This document shows, in pieces, positions 1 to 6,900 of a DNA stretch of 15,688 nt. Below the pieces are notes generated by a model, which was given only the letters and a program-made list of their open reading frames with translations, did no database searches and was not told the DNA's origin. The stretch is from Eubacterium sp. GTDB taxonomy: Bacteria > Bacillota > Clostridia > Oscillospirales > Acutalibacteraceae. Position 1 is the stretch's first letter, and each line of letters starts with the position of its first letter. The stretch lies in contig JAIDEF010000107.1 in the NCBI GenBank assembly GCA_029054965.1, positions 1-15,688 of the forward strand, in the 5' to 3' direction. A program made the position numbers and the translations under genes.

Positions 1-258
1 TCAAAGGGCTTTACCCTTAAGTGGAATAAGCAGGCAAGCCAGACAACAGGCTATCAGATTCAGTATGCAACAAAGAGTGATTTCTCAAATGCTGCAACAA
101 TTACCATAGCTAATCCGAACACAACAAGCTATACAATAAAAGGCAGAGCAGCCAATACAAGATATTATGTAAGAGTCAGAACTTATAAGAAAATCGGAAC
201 AGGTACCTTCTATTCAAGCTGGAACAGCGGTACTAAGTCCGTTGTGACATTGAAATAA
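1..258 (+). CDS. C-terminal end of a fibronectin type III surface protein (5' truncated by window)
   Basis: The reading frame is open from base 1 to the TAA at 256-258 (85 residues). It reads as one C-terminal FN3-type beta-sandwich: an early Trp in a KWNK context, a GYQIQYA strand, then YYVRVRTY and SSWN near the end, the usual FN3 hallmarks. In Clostridia such domains commonly close large secreted or wall-associated proteins involved in adhesion or polysaccharide binding. No sorting signal (LPxTG or similar plus a membrane tail) follows, so this end is probably secreted or held by another part of the protein. The N-terminal part, any signal peptide and any catalytic domain lie outside the window, so the overall function cannot be stated. 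The gene ends just before a strong hairpin terminator. Confidence 0.8.
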   Translation, partial: SKGFTLKWNKQASQTTGYQIQYATKSDFSNAATITIANPNTTSYTIKGRAANTRYYVRVRTYKKIGTGTFYSSWNSGTKSVVTLK

Positions 259-274
259 TAAAATATTATTAAAC

Positions 275-307
275 AAAAAATGCAGTACGTTATGTACTGC
301 ATTTTTT
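275..307. terminator. Bidirectional intrinsic terminator between convergent genes
   Basis: A perfect inverted repeat, 275-288 pairing with 294-307, has a 5-nt loop (GTTAT). The core tgcagtac/gtactgca is flanked by six A on the left and six T on the right, so it gives a hairpin plus U-tract on both strands. It sits between the stop of the + strand FN3 gene (258) and the stop of the - strand sortase-like gene (314), and can serve both. Confidence 0.9.
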
Positions 308-313
308 GTGTGA

Positions 314-1420
314 TTATTTGGTTTTTTTATAATCATCAATTGTTTTCTGTATTGTTGATTCTGTACCATCATCGTTTGTTATTACAATTTCAGGGTACCA
401 ATGATTTGAAAAACGGAACGGGTTATCCTTTTCATTCTCGTATTCAATGGCAGTTTTGCGGACGTCCTTTGGGTTTTTATCCTTTGCCTGTGCGGTGCTG
501 TCAATCTCCTCAACAGCCTTGCAGATTACAACAAATCTGTATCCATCTTTGTAATCAGTCGGGCAGGACAGTGTTAAAAATGTGTCACTTCTTTGCGGCT
601 CGACTCCTGATACATTATAAATCAGTCTGCTTTTTATTCTGTCAAGATACTGATTTGTGCTCTCAAAGGTCATTTTTTCTGTTACATTGTATGGGAAAAT
701 ATAGCCGTCGTCATCTTTTTCATCAGTATTGGTATAGAATGCACCAAGCACCTGGAAGTTATAGTCCTGAAGCCAGTTGGTATATGTTACAGCTTTTGAT
801 GATTTATTATATGCAGCGGCATTTTTATAATGCTCCTCCAGCTTATTATCATCAAGATAAACAACGTAGTTTGCAGTGGCTGCGCCATCGGTCACAGGTG
901 CAGATATACTTTTGTCAACAAGCATATCAATGCCGATGTCGCTGATTGCAATATGACCGACAGCATCAGGGTTGGAGCCGTAGGTGTTGCAATATTTTTC
1001 AAGTATTCCGTTTGGAAATTCAACATCGGGATATTTTTCTGTATAGGGTTTAAGATAAGCTGTTTTGGAGTAGTCAAGATAGTATTTGATACCGAAGCCT
1101 GCCGCAACAATCACGATAACTGCTAAAATAGGTAGCATAACCTTTTTGCTGAAAACAGCTTTAAGAATTCTTTTTGTTTTCTCGTTTCTCTTAGCTTTCA
1201 GCTCTGCTTTTTCCTCAGGAGTTTTTTTAGGATGCTCTTTTTTGTGCTTTGTCTTTTTTGCAGAGGATTCTTCAGTATTATCTGCAGAAAAATCGATCAG
1301 CTCTTCACGTCTTTTCGGTGGTTCAAGAGGCTCTACCTCACGAATTTCCCTTTGCTCCTTCTGGTTTTTATATTCACTTAAAATTTCATCAATGGTGTTA
1401 TTATTGTTATTATCACTCAT
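314..1420 (-). CDS. Class B sortase-like membrane protein apparently lacking the catalytic histidine motif
   Basis: The 368-residue protein has a cytoplasmic, highly charged N-terminal region (about 1-93, rich in Lys and Glu), one membrane segment (about 94-115) and an extracellular sortase-like domain (about 120-302). The sortase signature is clear: FLTLSCPT with candidate nucleophile Cys286, then RFVVICK with Arg295, preceded by LGAFYTNTDE and the DDDGYIFPY block typical of clostridial class B enzymes. The segment that normally carries the catalytic His (a YGHN-type motif plus a GSIF-type strand) is not seen between PVTDG (about 175-179) and LGAFYTN (225-231). That interval is only about 45 residues, shorter than I expect for the family, and its single His (197) is in an unrelated EEHYKN context. 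Active class B sortases join sorted proteins or pilins to the wall. This one may be a pseudo-sortase or use another His. It is the last gene of the operon, with its ATG overlapping the thiI stop by one base (TAATG). A 66-residue charged C-terminal extension follows the Arg motif. Confidence 0.75.
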   Translation of the reverse strand: MSDNNNNNTIDEILSEYKNQKEQREIREVEPLEPPKRREELIDFSADNTEESSAKKTKHKKEHPKKTPEEKAELKAKRNEKTKRILKAVFSKKVMLPILAVIVIVAAGFGIKYYLDYSKTAYLKPYTEKYPDVEFPNGILEKYCNTYGSNPDAVGHIAISDIGIDMLVDKSISAPVTDGAATANYVVYLDDNKLEEHYKNAAAYNKSSKAVTYTNWLQDYNFQVLGAFYTNTDEKDDDGYIFPYNVTEKMTFESTNQYLDRIKSRLIYNVSGVEPQRSDTFLTLSCPTDYKDGYRFVVICKAVEEIDSTAQAKDKNPKDVRKTAIEYENEKDNPFRFSNHWYPEIVITNDDGTESTIQKTIDDYKKTK

Positions 1421-2592
1421 TATTTTATAATCACCTTTTTCACGTTTTGAATTGCCTCGTTCATCAGTTCTTCAAGGTTTTCGATATTTGACTCAGCCTT
1501 AATTACATCATCAAGGTGCGGTTTGGTTTTGGGGTGCTTTGGTGTGAATACAGTGCAGCAGTCCTCATATGGCTGAATAGATGTCTGGAAGGTATCAATT
1601 TTGCGGGATATTGCAATAATCTCCTCCTTGTCCATACCGATACAAGGCCTGAACACAGGCATATTCACTGCACAGTCTGTGCATGCAAGTGCATACATTG
1701 TCTGGCTTGCTACCTGTCCTACACTTTCACCTGTAATAAGTGCATAGCAGTTTTGATGAACAGCAAGCTTTTCGCTTATCATCATCATAATTCTGCGCAT
1801 AATTATTGTAAAATATTCCTCAGGGCAAAGATCACGGATTGCCTCCTGAATTTTTGTAAAAGGTACAACATATGTTGTGATAACACCCGAGTAGCGTGCA
1901 ACCTTTTTAAGAAGCTCCATAACCTTCATTTCAGCAAGCTCAGAGGTATAAGGCGGTGATGCAAAATGAATTGCACACAGCTCAATACCGCGCTTTGCCA
2001 TCATATATGCAGCAACAGGGGAGTCGATACCTCCGCTGATTAATATACCTGCTCTGCCGCTGGTGCCTGTTGGCATACCGCCCGCACCCTTGATATTGTT
2101 ACCTCTTACAAATGCATATTTGTCCCTGACCTCAACGGTAACTATTATATCAGGATTATGAACATCTACACTGAGGTTGTGAAATTTTGACAAAAGAAAT
2201 CCGCCGAGCTCCCTGCAAATTTCAGGCGATTTCATAGGGAATTTTTTATCACTGCGCTTTGCCTCTACCTTAAAGGTTTTGGCATCCTCAAGCTCCTCGC
2301 TCAAATAACTGAGTGCAGTTGTTTTGATATCCTCAAAATCCTTTTCACAAACACAGGCACGTGACAGTGCTGCAATGCCGAATACTTTTGAAACGATATC
2401 AACTGCATCATCAAGATCTATATCATCGTCAACCGGATCAACCATAATTGTTGACTGGCTTTTTGTGAACTCGAATTTACCGAGGTCATTGAGCCTTCTC
2501 TTCATATTCTTTATGAGAATGTCCTCAAATGAGCTTCTGTTAAGTCCTTTGAGTGCAAGCTCACCATTTTTTACAAGTATAATTTCTTTCAT
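1420..2592 (-). CDS. thiI: tRNA uracil 4-sulfurtransferase ThiI (short form without rhodanese domain)
   Basis: The cytoplasmic enzyme (390 aa) adenylates U8 of tRNA and replaces its O4 with sulfur (s4U); in some bacteria it also serves thiazole synthesis. Seen in order: an N-terminal ferredoxin-like plus THUMP region (about 1-165), then an ATP-pyrophosphatase domain with the PP-loop SGGIDSP at 186-192, the GESVGQVASQT block at 288-298, and the YEDCCTVF...PKHPKTKP block at 342-358. The C-terminal rhodanese domain of the E. coli enzyme is absent. This is the common Firmicutes architecture, where sulfur is taken directly from a dedicated cysteine desulfurase. Such a desulfurase lies 10 nt upstream in the same transcript, as nifZ-thiI does in Bacillus subtilis. 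Cys345/Cys346 lie where the E. coli persulfide-handling Cys344 motif would align (by memory). Confidence 0.95.
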   Translation of the reverse strand: MKEIILVKNGELALKGLNRSSFEDILIKNMKRRLNDLGKFEFTKSQSTIMVDPVDDDIDLDDAVDIVSKVFGIAALSRACVCEKDFEDIKTTALSYLSEELEDAKTFKVEAKRSDKKFPMKSPEICRELGGFLLSKFHNLSVDVHNPDIIVTVEVRDKYAFVRGNNIKGAGGMPTGTSGRAGILISGGIDSPVAAYMMAKRGIELCAIHFASPPYTSELAEMKVMELLKKVARYSGVITTYVVPFTKIQEAIRDLCPEEYFTIIMRRIMMMISEKLAVHQNCYALITGESVGQVASQTMYALACTDCAVNMPVFRPCIGMDKEEIIAISRKIDTFQTSIQPYEDCCTVFTPKHPKTKPHLDDVIKAESNIENLEELMNEAIQNVKKVIIK

Positions 2593-2602
2593 AGTTTTAT
2601 CC

Positions 2603-3748
2603 TTACAGAGGGTGTTTTTCTATTAGTTCTTTAAGTGCGCTAACTAATAAATCGACCTCTTCCTTTGTGTTGTATCTTGAAAAGCTTATTCTTATGCTTT
2701 TGTCCAGTGCTTCATTTGAAAGCGCCATTGCACTTAGCACATGGCTTTTTTTACCCTTTGCACAAGCCGAGCCGTTGCTGACATAAACATTGTAATTTGA
2801 TGAAAGCTCCTGCAGAATTGTCTGGCTGCGCATAAATGTGGGTACATAAATGTTTATGATATAAGGTGATGCTTTTTCACTGTTGTTGAATTTAATACCA
2901 TCAATTTTGCTTAAATTTTCTTTTGCATATGCGTTAAGCTCTTTTATTTTATCCTTTTGCTGTTTTGATAAATCAATTTCTTTAACAGCAGCGCCAAAGC
3001 CTGCAATCAGCGGTGCGGATTCTGTACCCGGGCGGATTTTACGCTCCTGTTCACCGCCGAAGCATCTTGCAAAATTCTGATTTGTAAGGTTTGCTGCTTT
3101 GTTCACATAAAGTGTACCCACACCCTTTGGCCCGTGTATTTTATGTGCTGATACTGTAGCTAAGTCAACACCAAGCTTTTTAACATTAATTGGAATTTTA
3201 CCATATGCCTGTACACAGTCAATATGAATCAGTGCAGGGCTGTTTACTCTTGTGACAACACGCCTGATTTTTTCAACAGGCATAACAGAACCAACCTCGT
3301 TATTAATGTACATTATTGAAACAAGAATGGTTTTGTCATTAACAGCTTCTTTAATCTGCTCTTCACTGATAAAGCCGTATTTATCAGGCTGAAGATAAAT
3401 TACTTCAAAGCCCTGTTTTTCAAGCTCCTGTGCCGACTGCAGAACGCTTTCGTGTTCAATTGCAGTAGTAACGATTCTGTTGCCGAGTCTTTTTTTAGCC
3501 TTTACAGCACCGAACAGTGCAAGATTATTAGCCTCTGTTCCGCCTGAAGTAAAAATGATTTCCTCTTTTTCTGCGCCAAGACTTTCCGCAACAGCAGTGC
3601 GTGCAAGAATAATCTCCTTTGCAGAGTCTACACCGAGAGAGTGCAGGCTTGAGGGATTGCCCCAGCTTTCAGTAAGCATTTTATTAACTGCATTAACACA
3701 AGCCTCACATGGCTTTGTTGTTGCTGAGTTGTCAAGATATGCTGTCAT
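2603..3748 (-). CDS. Cysteine desulfurase of the IscS/NifS group, partner of ThiI (NifZ-like)
   Basis: This PLP enzyme (381 aa) removes sulfur from L-cysteine as a protein persulfide. Visible landmarks are the N-terminal YLDNSATT, the GNPSS block, the SGGTEANN block (68-75), His99 in IEHES that stacks on PLP, Asp177 in HIDCVQAYGK, the PLP lysine Lys203 in SAHKIHGPKG, the RPGTES block (239-244) and the catalytic Cys329 in SNGSACAKG. The long mobile loop around that Cys and the overall length fit the IscS/NifS (group I) type rather than SufS. With thiI directly downstream and no iscU or suf genes nearby, tRNA thiolation (s4U) is the most likely main job, as for B. subtilis NifZ. A wider role in Fe-S assembly cannot be excluded. 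Its start ATG overlaps the TGA of the upstream HAD-Nudix gene by 4 nt (ATGA), indicating translational coupling. Confidence 0.93.
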   Translation of the reverse strand: MTAYLDNSATTKPCEACVNAVNKMLTESWGNPSSLHSLGVDSAKEIILARTAVAESLGAEKEEIIFTSGGTEANNLALFGAVKAKKRLGNRIVTTAIEHESVLQSAQELEKQGFEVIYLQPDKYGFISEEQIKEAVNDKTILVSIMYINNEVGSVMPVEKIRRVVTRVNSPALIHIDCVQAYGKIPINVKKLGVDLATVSAHKIHGPKGVGTLYVNKAANLTNQNFARCFGGEQERKIRPGTESAPLIAGFGAAVKEIDLSKQQKDKIKELNAYAKENLSKIDGIKFNNSEKASPYIINIYVPTFMRSQTILQELSSNYNVYVSNGSACAKGKKSHVLSAMALSNEALDKSIRISFSRYNTKEEVDLLVSALKELIEKHPL

Positions 3749-4923
3749 AGTCTTTTGAGTTCCTTTAGTTTTAGTATGCCTGCTATTGTTTTAGCATCCT
3801 TGATTTCACCGCTCATTATTCTGTTTACACACTCGTCAAATGGCATTTTTATTACATCAAGGTATTCGTCGTCATCAAGATGCTGCTCACCATAACTAAG
3901 TCCTGCAGCATAAAAAATTCTTATTATTTCCCCGCAGTAGCCAGGGGTAGGGTATATTTCGCCAAGACTTTCAAATATATCTGCAGATGCACCGCATTCC
4001 TCACTGAATTCACGGATTGCTGCATCTCGTGGATTTTCACCGTATTCAAGCTTTCCGGCAGGAATTTCATAAATGGTTTCTTTATACGGATAACGGAACT
4101 GCCTTACAAGCAAAACCTCGTTGTTATCGGTTAAGCCTACAATGGCTACACCGCCCGGATGGTCAACAACCTCACGCATTGCAGGGGTACCGTCAGCTAA
4201 TGTGATACTGTCATGGTGAACCTTGATTATGTTCCCCTTGAATTTCCAGTTAACCTCCTCGGTTTGTTCAAAAAAACCAAGAGCAATCGCTTCAATATCG
4301 TCAACCTTTTCTGCAATAAATTTTGCTTGAGCCTCAATCAGTTCAAATTTTGAACCGTAGCCCCATAAAATTCCAACGCTGTCAAGCTGGTTAAGTCTGG
4401 CTCCGTCGATGTCAAAATGCGTGTCACCAACCATAATAGTCTCTTTGGTATTTGCACCAAGCTCGTTAAGACATCTGCCTATAATGCTTGACTTTGCTTC
4501 GCAGTCCGCTTTGAATGAAACACCGCATACGCAGTCAAACAGTGCTTTGACTCCAAATTTTTCAAGGAGAGCCTCGATATAGTGCTGCGGCTTTGAGGAC
4601 GCAATACCGAGCTTAATATTGTTAGCTTTAAGTCTTTTTAACAGGTTTATTATTCCGTCATAAAGACAGCTCTCATAGAGGCCTGTATTAGTGTATCTTT
4701 CACGGAACTTTTTTACAAGCTCTTCTGCCTTTACGGGGTCAGCACCGAATTTTTCCTGAAATGTTATGAGCAGCGGAGGACCGATGAAACAGGTCAGCTC
4801 TCTGTAATCCTCAGGTGTGTTATAGCCGAAATAGTCAAGTGCAAATTTCGCACTTTTCAGTATGCCTTCTCCCGTGTCGCAAATAGTGCCGTCAAAATCA
4901 AAAATTACAGTATTATATCTCAT
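3745..4923 (-). CDS. Fusion of a HAD-family phosphatase and a Nudix (ADP-ribose pyrophosphatase-like) hydrolase
   Basis: This single 392-residue frame carries two enzymes. Residues 1 to about 212 are a HAD subfamily I phosphatase like phosphoglycolate phosphatase/PpaX: motif I DFDGT (nucleophile Asp9, acid Asp11), an alpha-helical cap, motif II around Ser109 in ASSKP, motif III Lys144 and motif IV GDTHFDID (Asp167, Asp171). Residues of about 225-392 are a Nudix domain of the ADP-ribose pyrophosphatase type: VRQFRYP (273-279), EIPAGK (286-291) and a full Nudix box, G290-x5-E296-x7-R304-E305-F306-x-E308-E309-x-G311. All catalytic residues I can check are present in both halves, so both are probably active and cytoplasmic. 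The Nudix part would cleave ADP-ribose or a similar nucleoside diphosphate-sugar to AMP plus a sugar phosphate; whether the HAD part uses that product is speculation. The gene overlaps both neighbours by 4 nt (ATGA). Confidence 0.9.
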   Translation of the reverse strand: MRYNTVIFDFDGTICDTGEGILKSAKFALDYFGYNTPEDYRELTCFIGPPLLITFQEKFGADPVKAEELVKKFRERYTNTGLYESCLYDGIINLLKRLKANNIKLGIASSKPQHYIEALLEKFGVKALFDCVCGVSFKADCEAKSSIIGRCLNELGANTKETIMVGDTHFDIDGARLNQLDSVGILWGYGSKFELIEAQAKFIAEKVDDIEAIALGFFEQTEEVNWKFKGNIIKVHHDSITLADGTPAMREVVDHPGGVAIVGLTDNNEVLLVRQFRYPYKETIYEIPAGKLEYGENPRDAAIREFSEECGASADIFESLGEIYPTPGYCGEIIRIFYAAGLSYGEQHLDDDEYLDVIKMPFDECVNRIMSGEIKDAKTIAGILKLKELKRL

Positions 4924-5309
4924 TTTCCGTTAACCCTGTTCATAAATTTTTCGCTGTAAACAAGAAAGCGTTCAATTGTACCCTTGCCGATAGTATCACC
5001 CTTATCATCTGTGGCTGAAACCTCAAAAACAAGTCTTCTTCCGTCAACTTCATTCAGGGTGGCAGTGGCTGTGATTACAGTGCCGATACCGCTTGCCTTA
5101 TCGTGAGTTACTGTTATTTTTGTGCCAACGGTGGTTTCACCGTTTTCTAACAACGCAGCAACTGCGTTGCAGGTTGCTTCCTCCATTAATGCAAGCATCA
5201 TTGGTGTGGCAAAAACCTCTAATGAGCCTGATTTAACTGCTGCAGCACAATTGGTGTCATTAACTGTTGTAACTGCTTCCCCCACAGGGAGAGATGAATA
5301 ATTTTTCAT
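4920..5309 (-). CDS. Hotdog-fold acyl-CoA thioesterase, FlK-like
   Basis: The start at ATG 5309 (129 aa) was chosen because AAAGGTGAT lies just upstream and a promoter lies beyond; a longer frame upstream has no such signal and reads through that promoter. The protein has the pattern of the fluoroacetyl-CoA thioesterase-like family: FATPMMLALMEEA, VGTKITVTHDKAS, then a beta-sheet half with VDGRRLVFEVSATD and a GTIERFLV ending. Thr35, Glu43 and His69 have exactly the spacing of the Thr42-Glu50-His76 triad I recall for Streptomyces FlK. In gut Clostridia this family is widespread, with no established substrate; an acyl-CoA housekeeping or detoxification role is a guess. It is the first gene of the minus-strand operon, and its TGA overlaps the ATG of the HAD-Nudix gene by 4 nt. 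Confidence 0.85.
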   Translation of the reverse strand: MKNYSSLPVGEAVTTVNDTNCAAAVKSGSLEVFATPMMLALMEEATCNAVAALLENGETTVGTKITVTHDKASGIGTVITATATLNEVDGRRLVFEVSATDDKGDTIGKGTIERFLVYSEKFMNRVNGK

Positions 5310-5337
5310 ACTATCACCTTTTGAATTTATTTGGTAT

Positions 5338-5366
5338 AGTATAGCATATTTTTTTATTATATACAA
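5338..5366 (-). promoter_or_regulatory. Sigma-A promoter for the thioesterase-ThiI-sortase operon
   Basis: On the minus strand, TTGTAT (5361-5366) and TATACT (5338-5343) are separated by exactly 17 nt of A/T-rich DNA, close to the vegetative consensus. The -10 lies about 28 nt upstream of the thioesterase ATG, giving a short leader that contains the ribosome binding site. No operator-like repeat stands out. Confidence 0.7.
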
Positions 5367-5379
5367 TATAAAAGAATTG

Positions 5380-5388
5380 TGATACAAT
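5380..5388 (+). promoter_or_regulatory. Extended -10 promoter for the divergent membrane acyltransferase gene
   Basis: TGATACAAT is an extended -10 element (TGn plus TACAAT at 5383-5388) located 33 nt upstream of the TTG start. There is no good -35 hexamer at 17 nt, which is compatible with an extended -10 promoter. It sits back-to-back with the minus-strand promoter, so the two overlap across 5338-5388. Confidence 0.5.
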
Positions 5389-5420
5389 ATGTATTGGATT
5401 AAAATACAGGAGGCATAGCT

Positions 5421-6179
5421 TTGGAGGAAAAGAAAAAGCGAATTCATCTGCTCGATGAAATCCGCGGCTTTGCGATAATTTGTATGATTGTGCACCATTC
5501 CTTTCTTGATGTGGGTGATGTGCTTGGTCTTAACTGGGGTTATAGAATTTTTAATGCATTGTGTCTTGTTCAGCCTGTATTCTGGGCTGCTTTTATAATT
5601 ATTTCGGGTGTATGCACAGGTCTTTCAAGAAATGCGGTCAAAAGGGGATTTTTAGTGCTTGTGTGCAGTGGAGTGATAACTCTTGTCACAGCACTTGTAA
5701 TGCCGATGTTCGGCTTTATTGAATGTGAAATTTATTTCGGTATTCTGCATTGCCTTGGCTTTTGTATGATAGCAGCAGGGCTTGCAATGCCGCTGATAAA
5801 AAGAGTTAATTATAAAGCCGGGGCAATTGTGTCAGCAGTATTGTTTTTGTTTTTCTATGGCATCGACAGCGGAAGTATCTGCTTCGGACTTATTGATTTG
5901 CCGTCATCACTTATGCAGAATAATCTGTTTGCACCGCTTGGGCTTCATAATGCTGATTTTTACAGTGCAGATTATTTTCCGTTAATTCCATGGATATTTA
6001 TGTTTTTTGCAGGGGCATTTCTCGGCAAGCCTGTGAGCGAAGGAAAGCTGCCTGATACGGTGTATAAAAAAAGAAGCAGATTTTTCAGTCTTGTCGGAAG
6101 AAACAGTCTGTGGGTTTACCTTGCACACCAGCCTGTTATTTACGCAATTATGTTGATTATAGGGCTTATAATTTCATAA
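5421..6179 (+). CDS. Multi-pass membrane protein of the DUF1624/heparan-alpha-glucosaminide N-acetyltransferase-like family
   Basis: The 252-aa integral membrane protein has about seven hydrophobic segments. It begins at TTG 5421, supported by AGGAGG at 5408-5413 with 7-nt spacing. Family hallmarks are the N-terminal RIHLLDEIRGFAII followed by MIVHHSF (His25, His26), FGILHCLG (His110), YFPLIPWIFMFFAGAFLG in the middle, and LVGRNSLWVYLAHQPVIY (His236) at the end. This matches the small bacterial relatives of HGSNAT/YeiB-type transmembrane acyltransferases, which are thought to move an acyl group from a cytoplasmic donor to an exported sugar or glycan. The acceptor here is unknown. It is monocistronic, divergent from the thioesterase operon and ends in its own terminator. 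Confidence 0.85.
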   Translation: MEEKKKRIHLLDEIRGFAIICMIVHHSFLDVGDVLGLNWGYRIFNALCLVQPVFWAAFIIISGVCTGLSRNAVKRGFLVLVCSGVITLVTALVMPMFGFIECEIYFGILHCLGFCMIAAGLAMPLIKRVNYKAGAIVSAVLFLFFYGIDSGSICFGLIDLPSSLMQNNLFAPLGLHNADFYSADYFPLIPWIFMFFAGAFLGKPVSEGKLPDTVYKKRSRFFSLVGRNSLWVYLAHQPVIYAIMLIIGLIIS

Positions 6180-6199
6180 TATTCTTAACAAAAAAAGAG

Positions 6200-6231
6200 C
6201 GCACCTCATAGTATAAAGAGGTGCGTTTTTT
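6200..6231 (+). terminator. Intrinsic terminator after the membrane acyltransferase gene
   Basis: The stem cgcacctc (6200-6207) pairs perfectly with gaggtgcg (6218-6225) around a 10-nt loop, followed by six T (6226-6231). An A-rich run lies just before the stem, so weak activity on the other strand is possible. Confidence 0.9.
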
Positions 6232-6242
6232 ATTGTTGTTTT

Positions 6243-6341
6243 AAAGTGTAAGATTAATTTATATTATCTGCACTTTGCTTATCAGCGGTGATTAGTTCAG
6301 GTGCCTAACAGGCTATAAAACAGCCTGAGCCTTATCCGCTG
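6243..6341. other. Non-coding stretch with several nested inverted repeats
   Basis: No protein frame is convincing here, but the strand can fold. aaagtg 6243-6248 pairs with cacttt 6271-6276, with agat/atct inside. cagcgg 6283-6288 pairs with ccgctg 6336-6341 and encloses caggct 6309-6314 paired with agcctg 6322-6327. Part of the inner region can also pair differently (tcagg 6297-6301 with cctga 6324-6328). A further gtggctg/cagccac repeat (6354-6360 with 6374-6380) overlaps the stop codon of the minus-strand HTH gene. None is followed by a U-tract. It could be the structured 3' UTR of the minus-strand genes, a small RNA, or a remnant of a repeat element. Confidence 0.35.
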
Positions 6342-6364
6342 TTTATATAGAGCGTGGCTGGAAT

Positions 6365-6688
6365 TTAAAATTTCAGCCACTGCTCATTCGCTGAATTAAC
6401 AGTGTAAAGACAATAGTTAAGATATTTTGTAACTATATCCTTTGCGGTGCTTATATGTCTGCTGACCGTGGGCTGTGACAGCTTAAGCTCCTTTGCAATC
6501 TCAAGCTGAGATTTGTTATGTACATAAAATAACCTGAGGCAGATGCTCTGCCTGTCGGTCAGTTCATTTTTTATTATGAGCGGAAGCACCTTTGACATTG
6601 CTTTAAGCATTATTTTTTGACCGTCACATTCACACTCATCGTTATTAATGTTTTTGTCTGACATATATTCCTCAACAAAGCTTATCAT
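6365..6688 (-). CDS. Small HTH protein resembling a stand-alone sigma-70 region 4
   Basis: The 107-aa protein has a C-terminal DNA-binding region like sigma-70 region 4: LTDRQSICLRLFY (43-55), then the helix-turn-helix SQLEIAKELKLSQPTVSRHI (60-79) and a trailing helix. There is no region 2, so it cannot be a normal sigma factor. It may instead be a regulator, or a partner that supplies region 4 to another subunit. The N-terminal 20 residues are polar and contain a CEC pair. The start overlaps the stop of the upstream 71-aa gene by 4 nt (ATGA), so the two are co-translated and likely act together. An alternative start at Met9 would break that coupling. Similar small HTH proteins occur in phage and integrative elements, but no integrase or other mobile gene is seen nearby. 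Confidence 0.65.
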   Translation of the reverse strand: MISFVEEYMSDKNINNDECECDGQKIMLKAMSKVLPLIIKNELTDRQSICLRLFYVHNKSQLEIAKELKLSQPTVSRHISTAKDIVTKYLNYCLYTVNSANEQWLKF

Positions 6689-6900
6689 ACGGTTTCCTCC
6701 TCTTCGTCATAATAGCGGGAAAGCAAAGCTGAAATTCTTTTGCATTCACAAGCCATATCGTAATAAACTGAAATTCTTTTTCTGAGCAGCAGCAAATCCT
6801 CGCCTGAATAAATACAGATTAACGGTTTTAAGCCTTTGATTTTATTCTGCAGAATTTTGTGCTGTTCCTCGTATTCACGAGCCAATTCATCAATAGTCAT
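6685..6900 (-). CDS. Small helical protein of unknown function, coupled to the HTH gene
   Basis: The 71-aa protein is not recognised. It is predominantly charged and helical: MTIDELAREYEEQHK and the following stretch look like an amphipathic coiled coil, a SGEDLLLLRKRISVYYDM helix comes next, and the C-terminal end is acidic (DEEEE). There is no signal peptide or membrane segment. The ATG at 6900 is preceded by AGAAGGG with suitable spacing. It overlaps the downstream region-4-like gene by 4 nt, which argues it is real and may bind or modulate that protein. I could not identify a clear promoter in the 190 nt upstream. Confidence 0.55.
   Translation of the reverse strand: MTIDELAREYEEQHKILQNKIKGLKPLICIYSGEDLLLLRKRISVYYDMACECKRISALLSRYYDEEEETV

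Noticed and set aside
280..945. 221-aa open frame on + strand
   Set aside because: It is antisense to the sortase-like gene. Its composition is full of His, Cys and Gln runs typical of a shadow frame, and it starts inside the terminator hairpin.
5310..5498. Longer N-terminus for the thioesterase (start at 5498)
   Set aside because: The extension crosses the operon promoter and the divergent gene's start, and lacks a ribosome binding site. The ATG at 5309 has a good one and matches the family's N-terminus.
6240..6900. Remnant of a phage or integrative element
   Set aside because: Small HTH genes and repeats suggest it, but no integrase, excisionase, relaxase or direct repeats (att sites) were found in the window.
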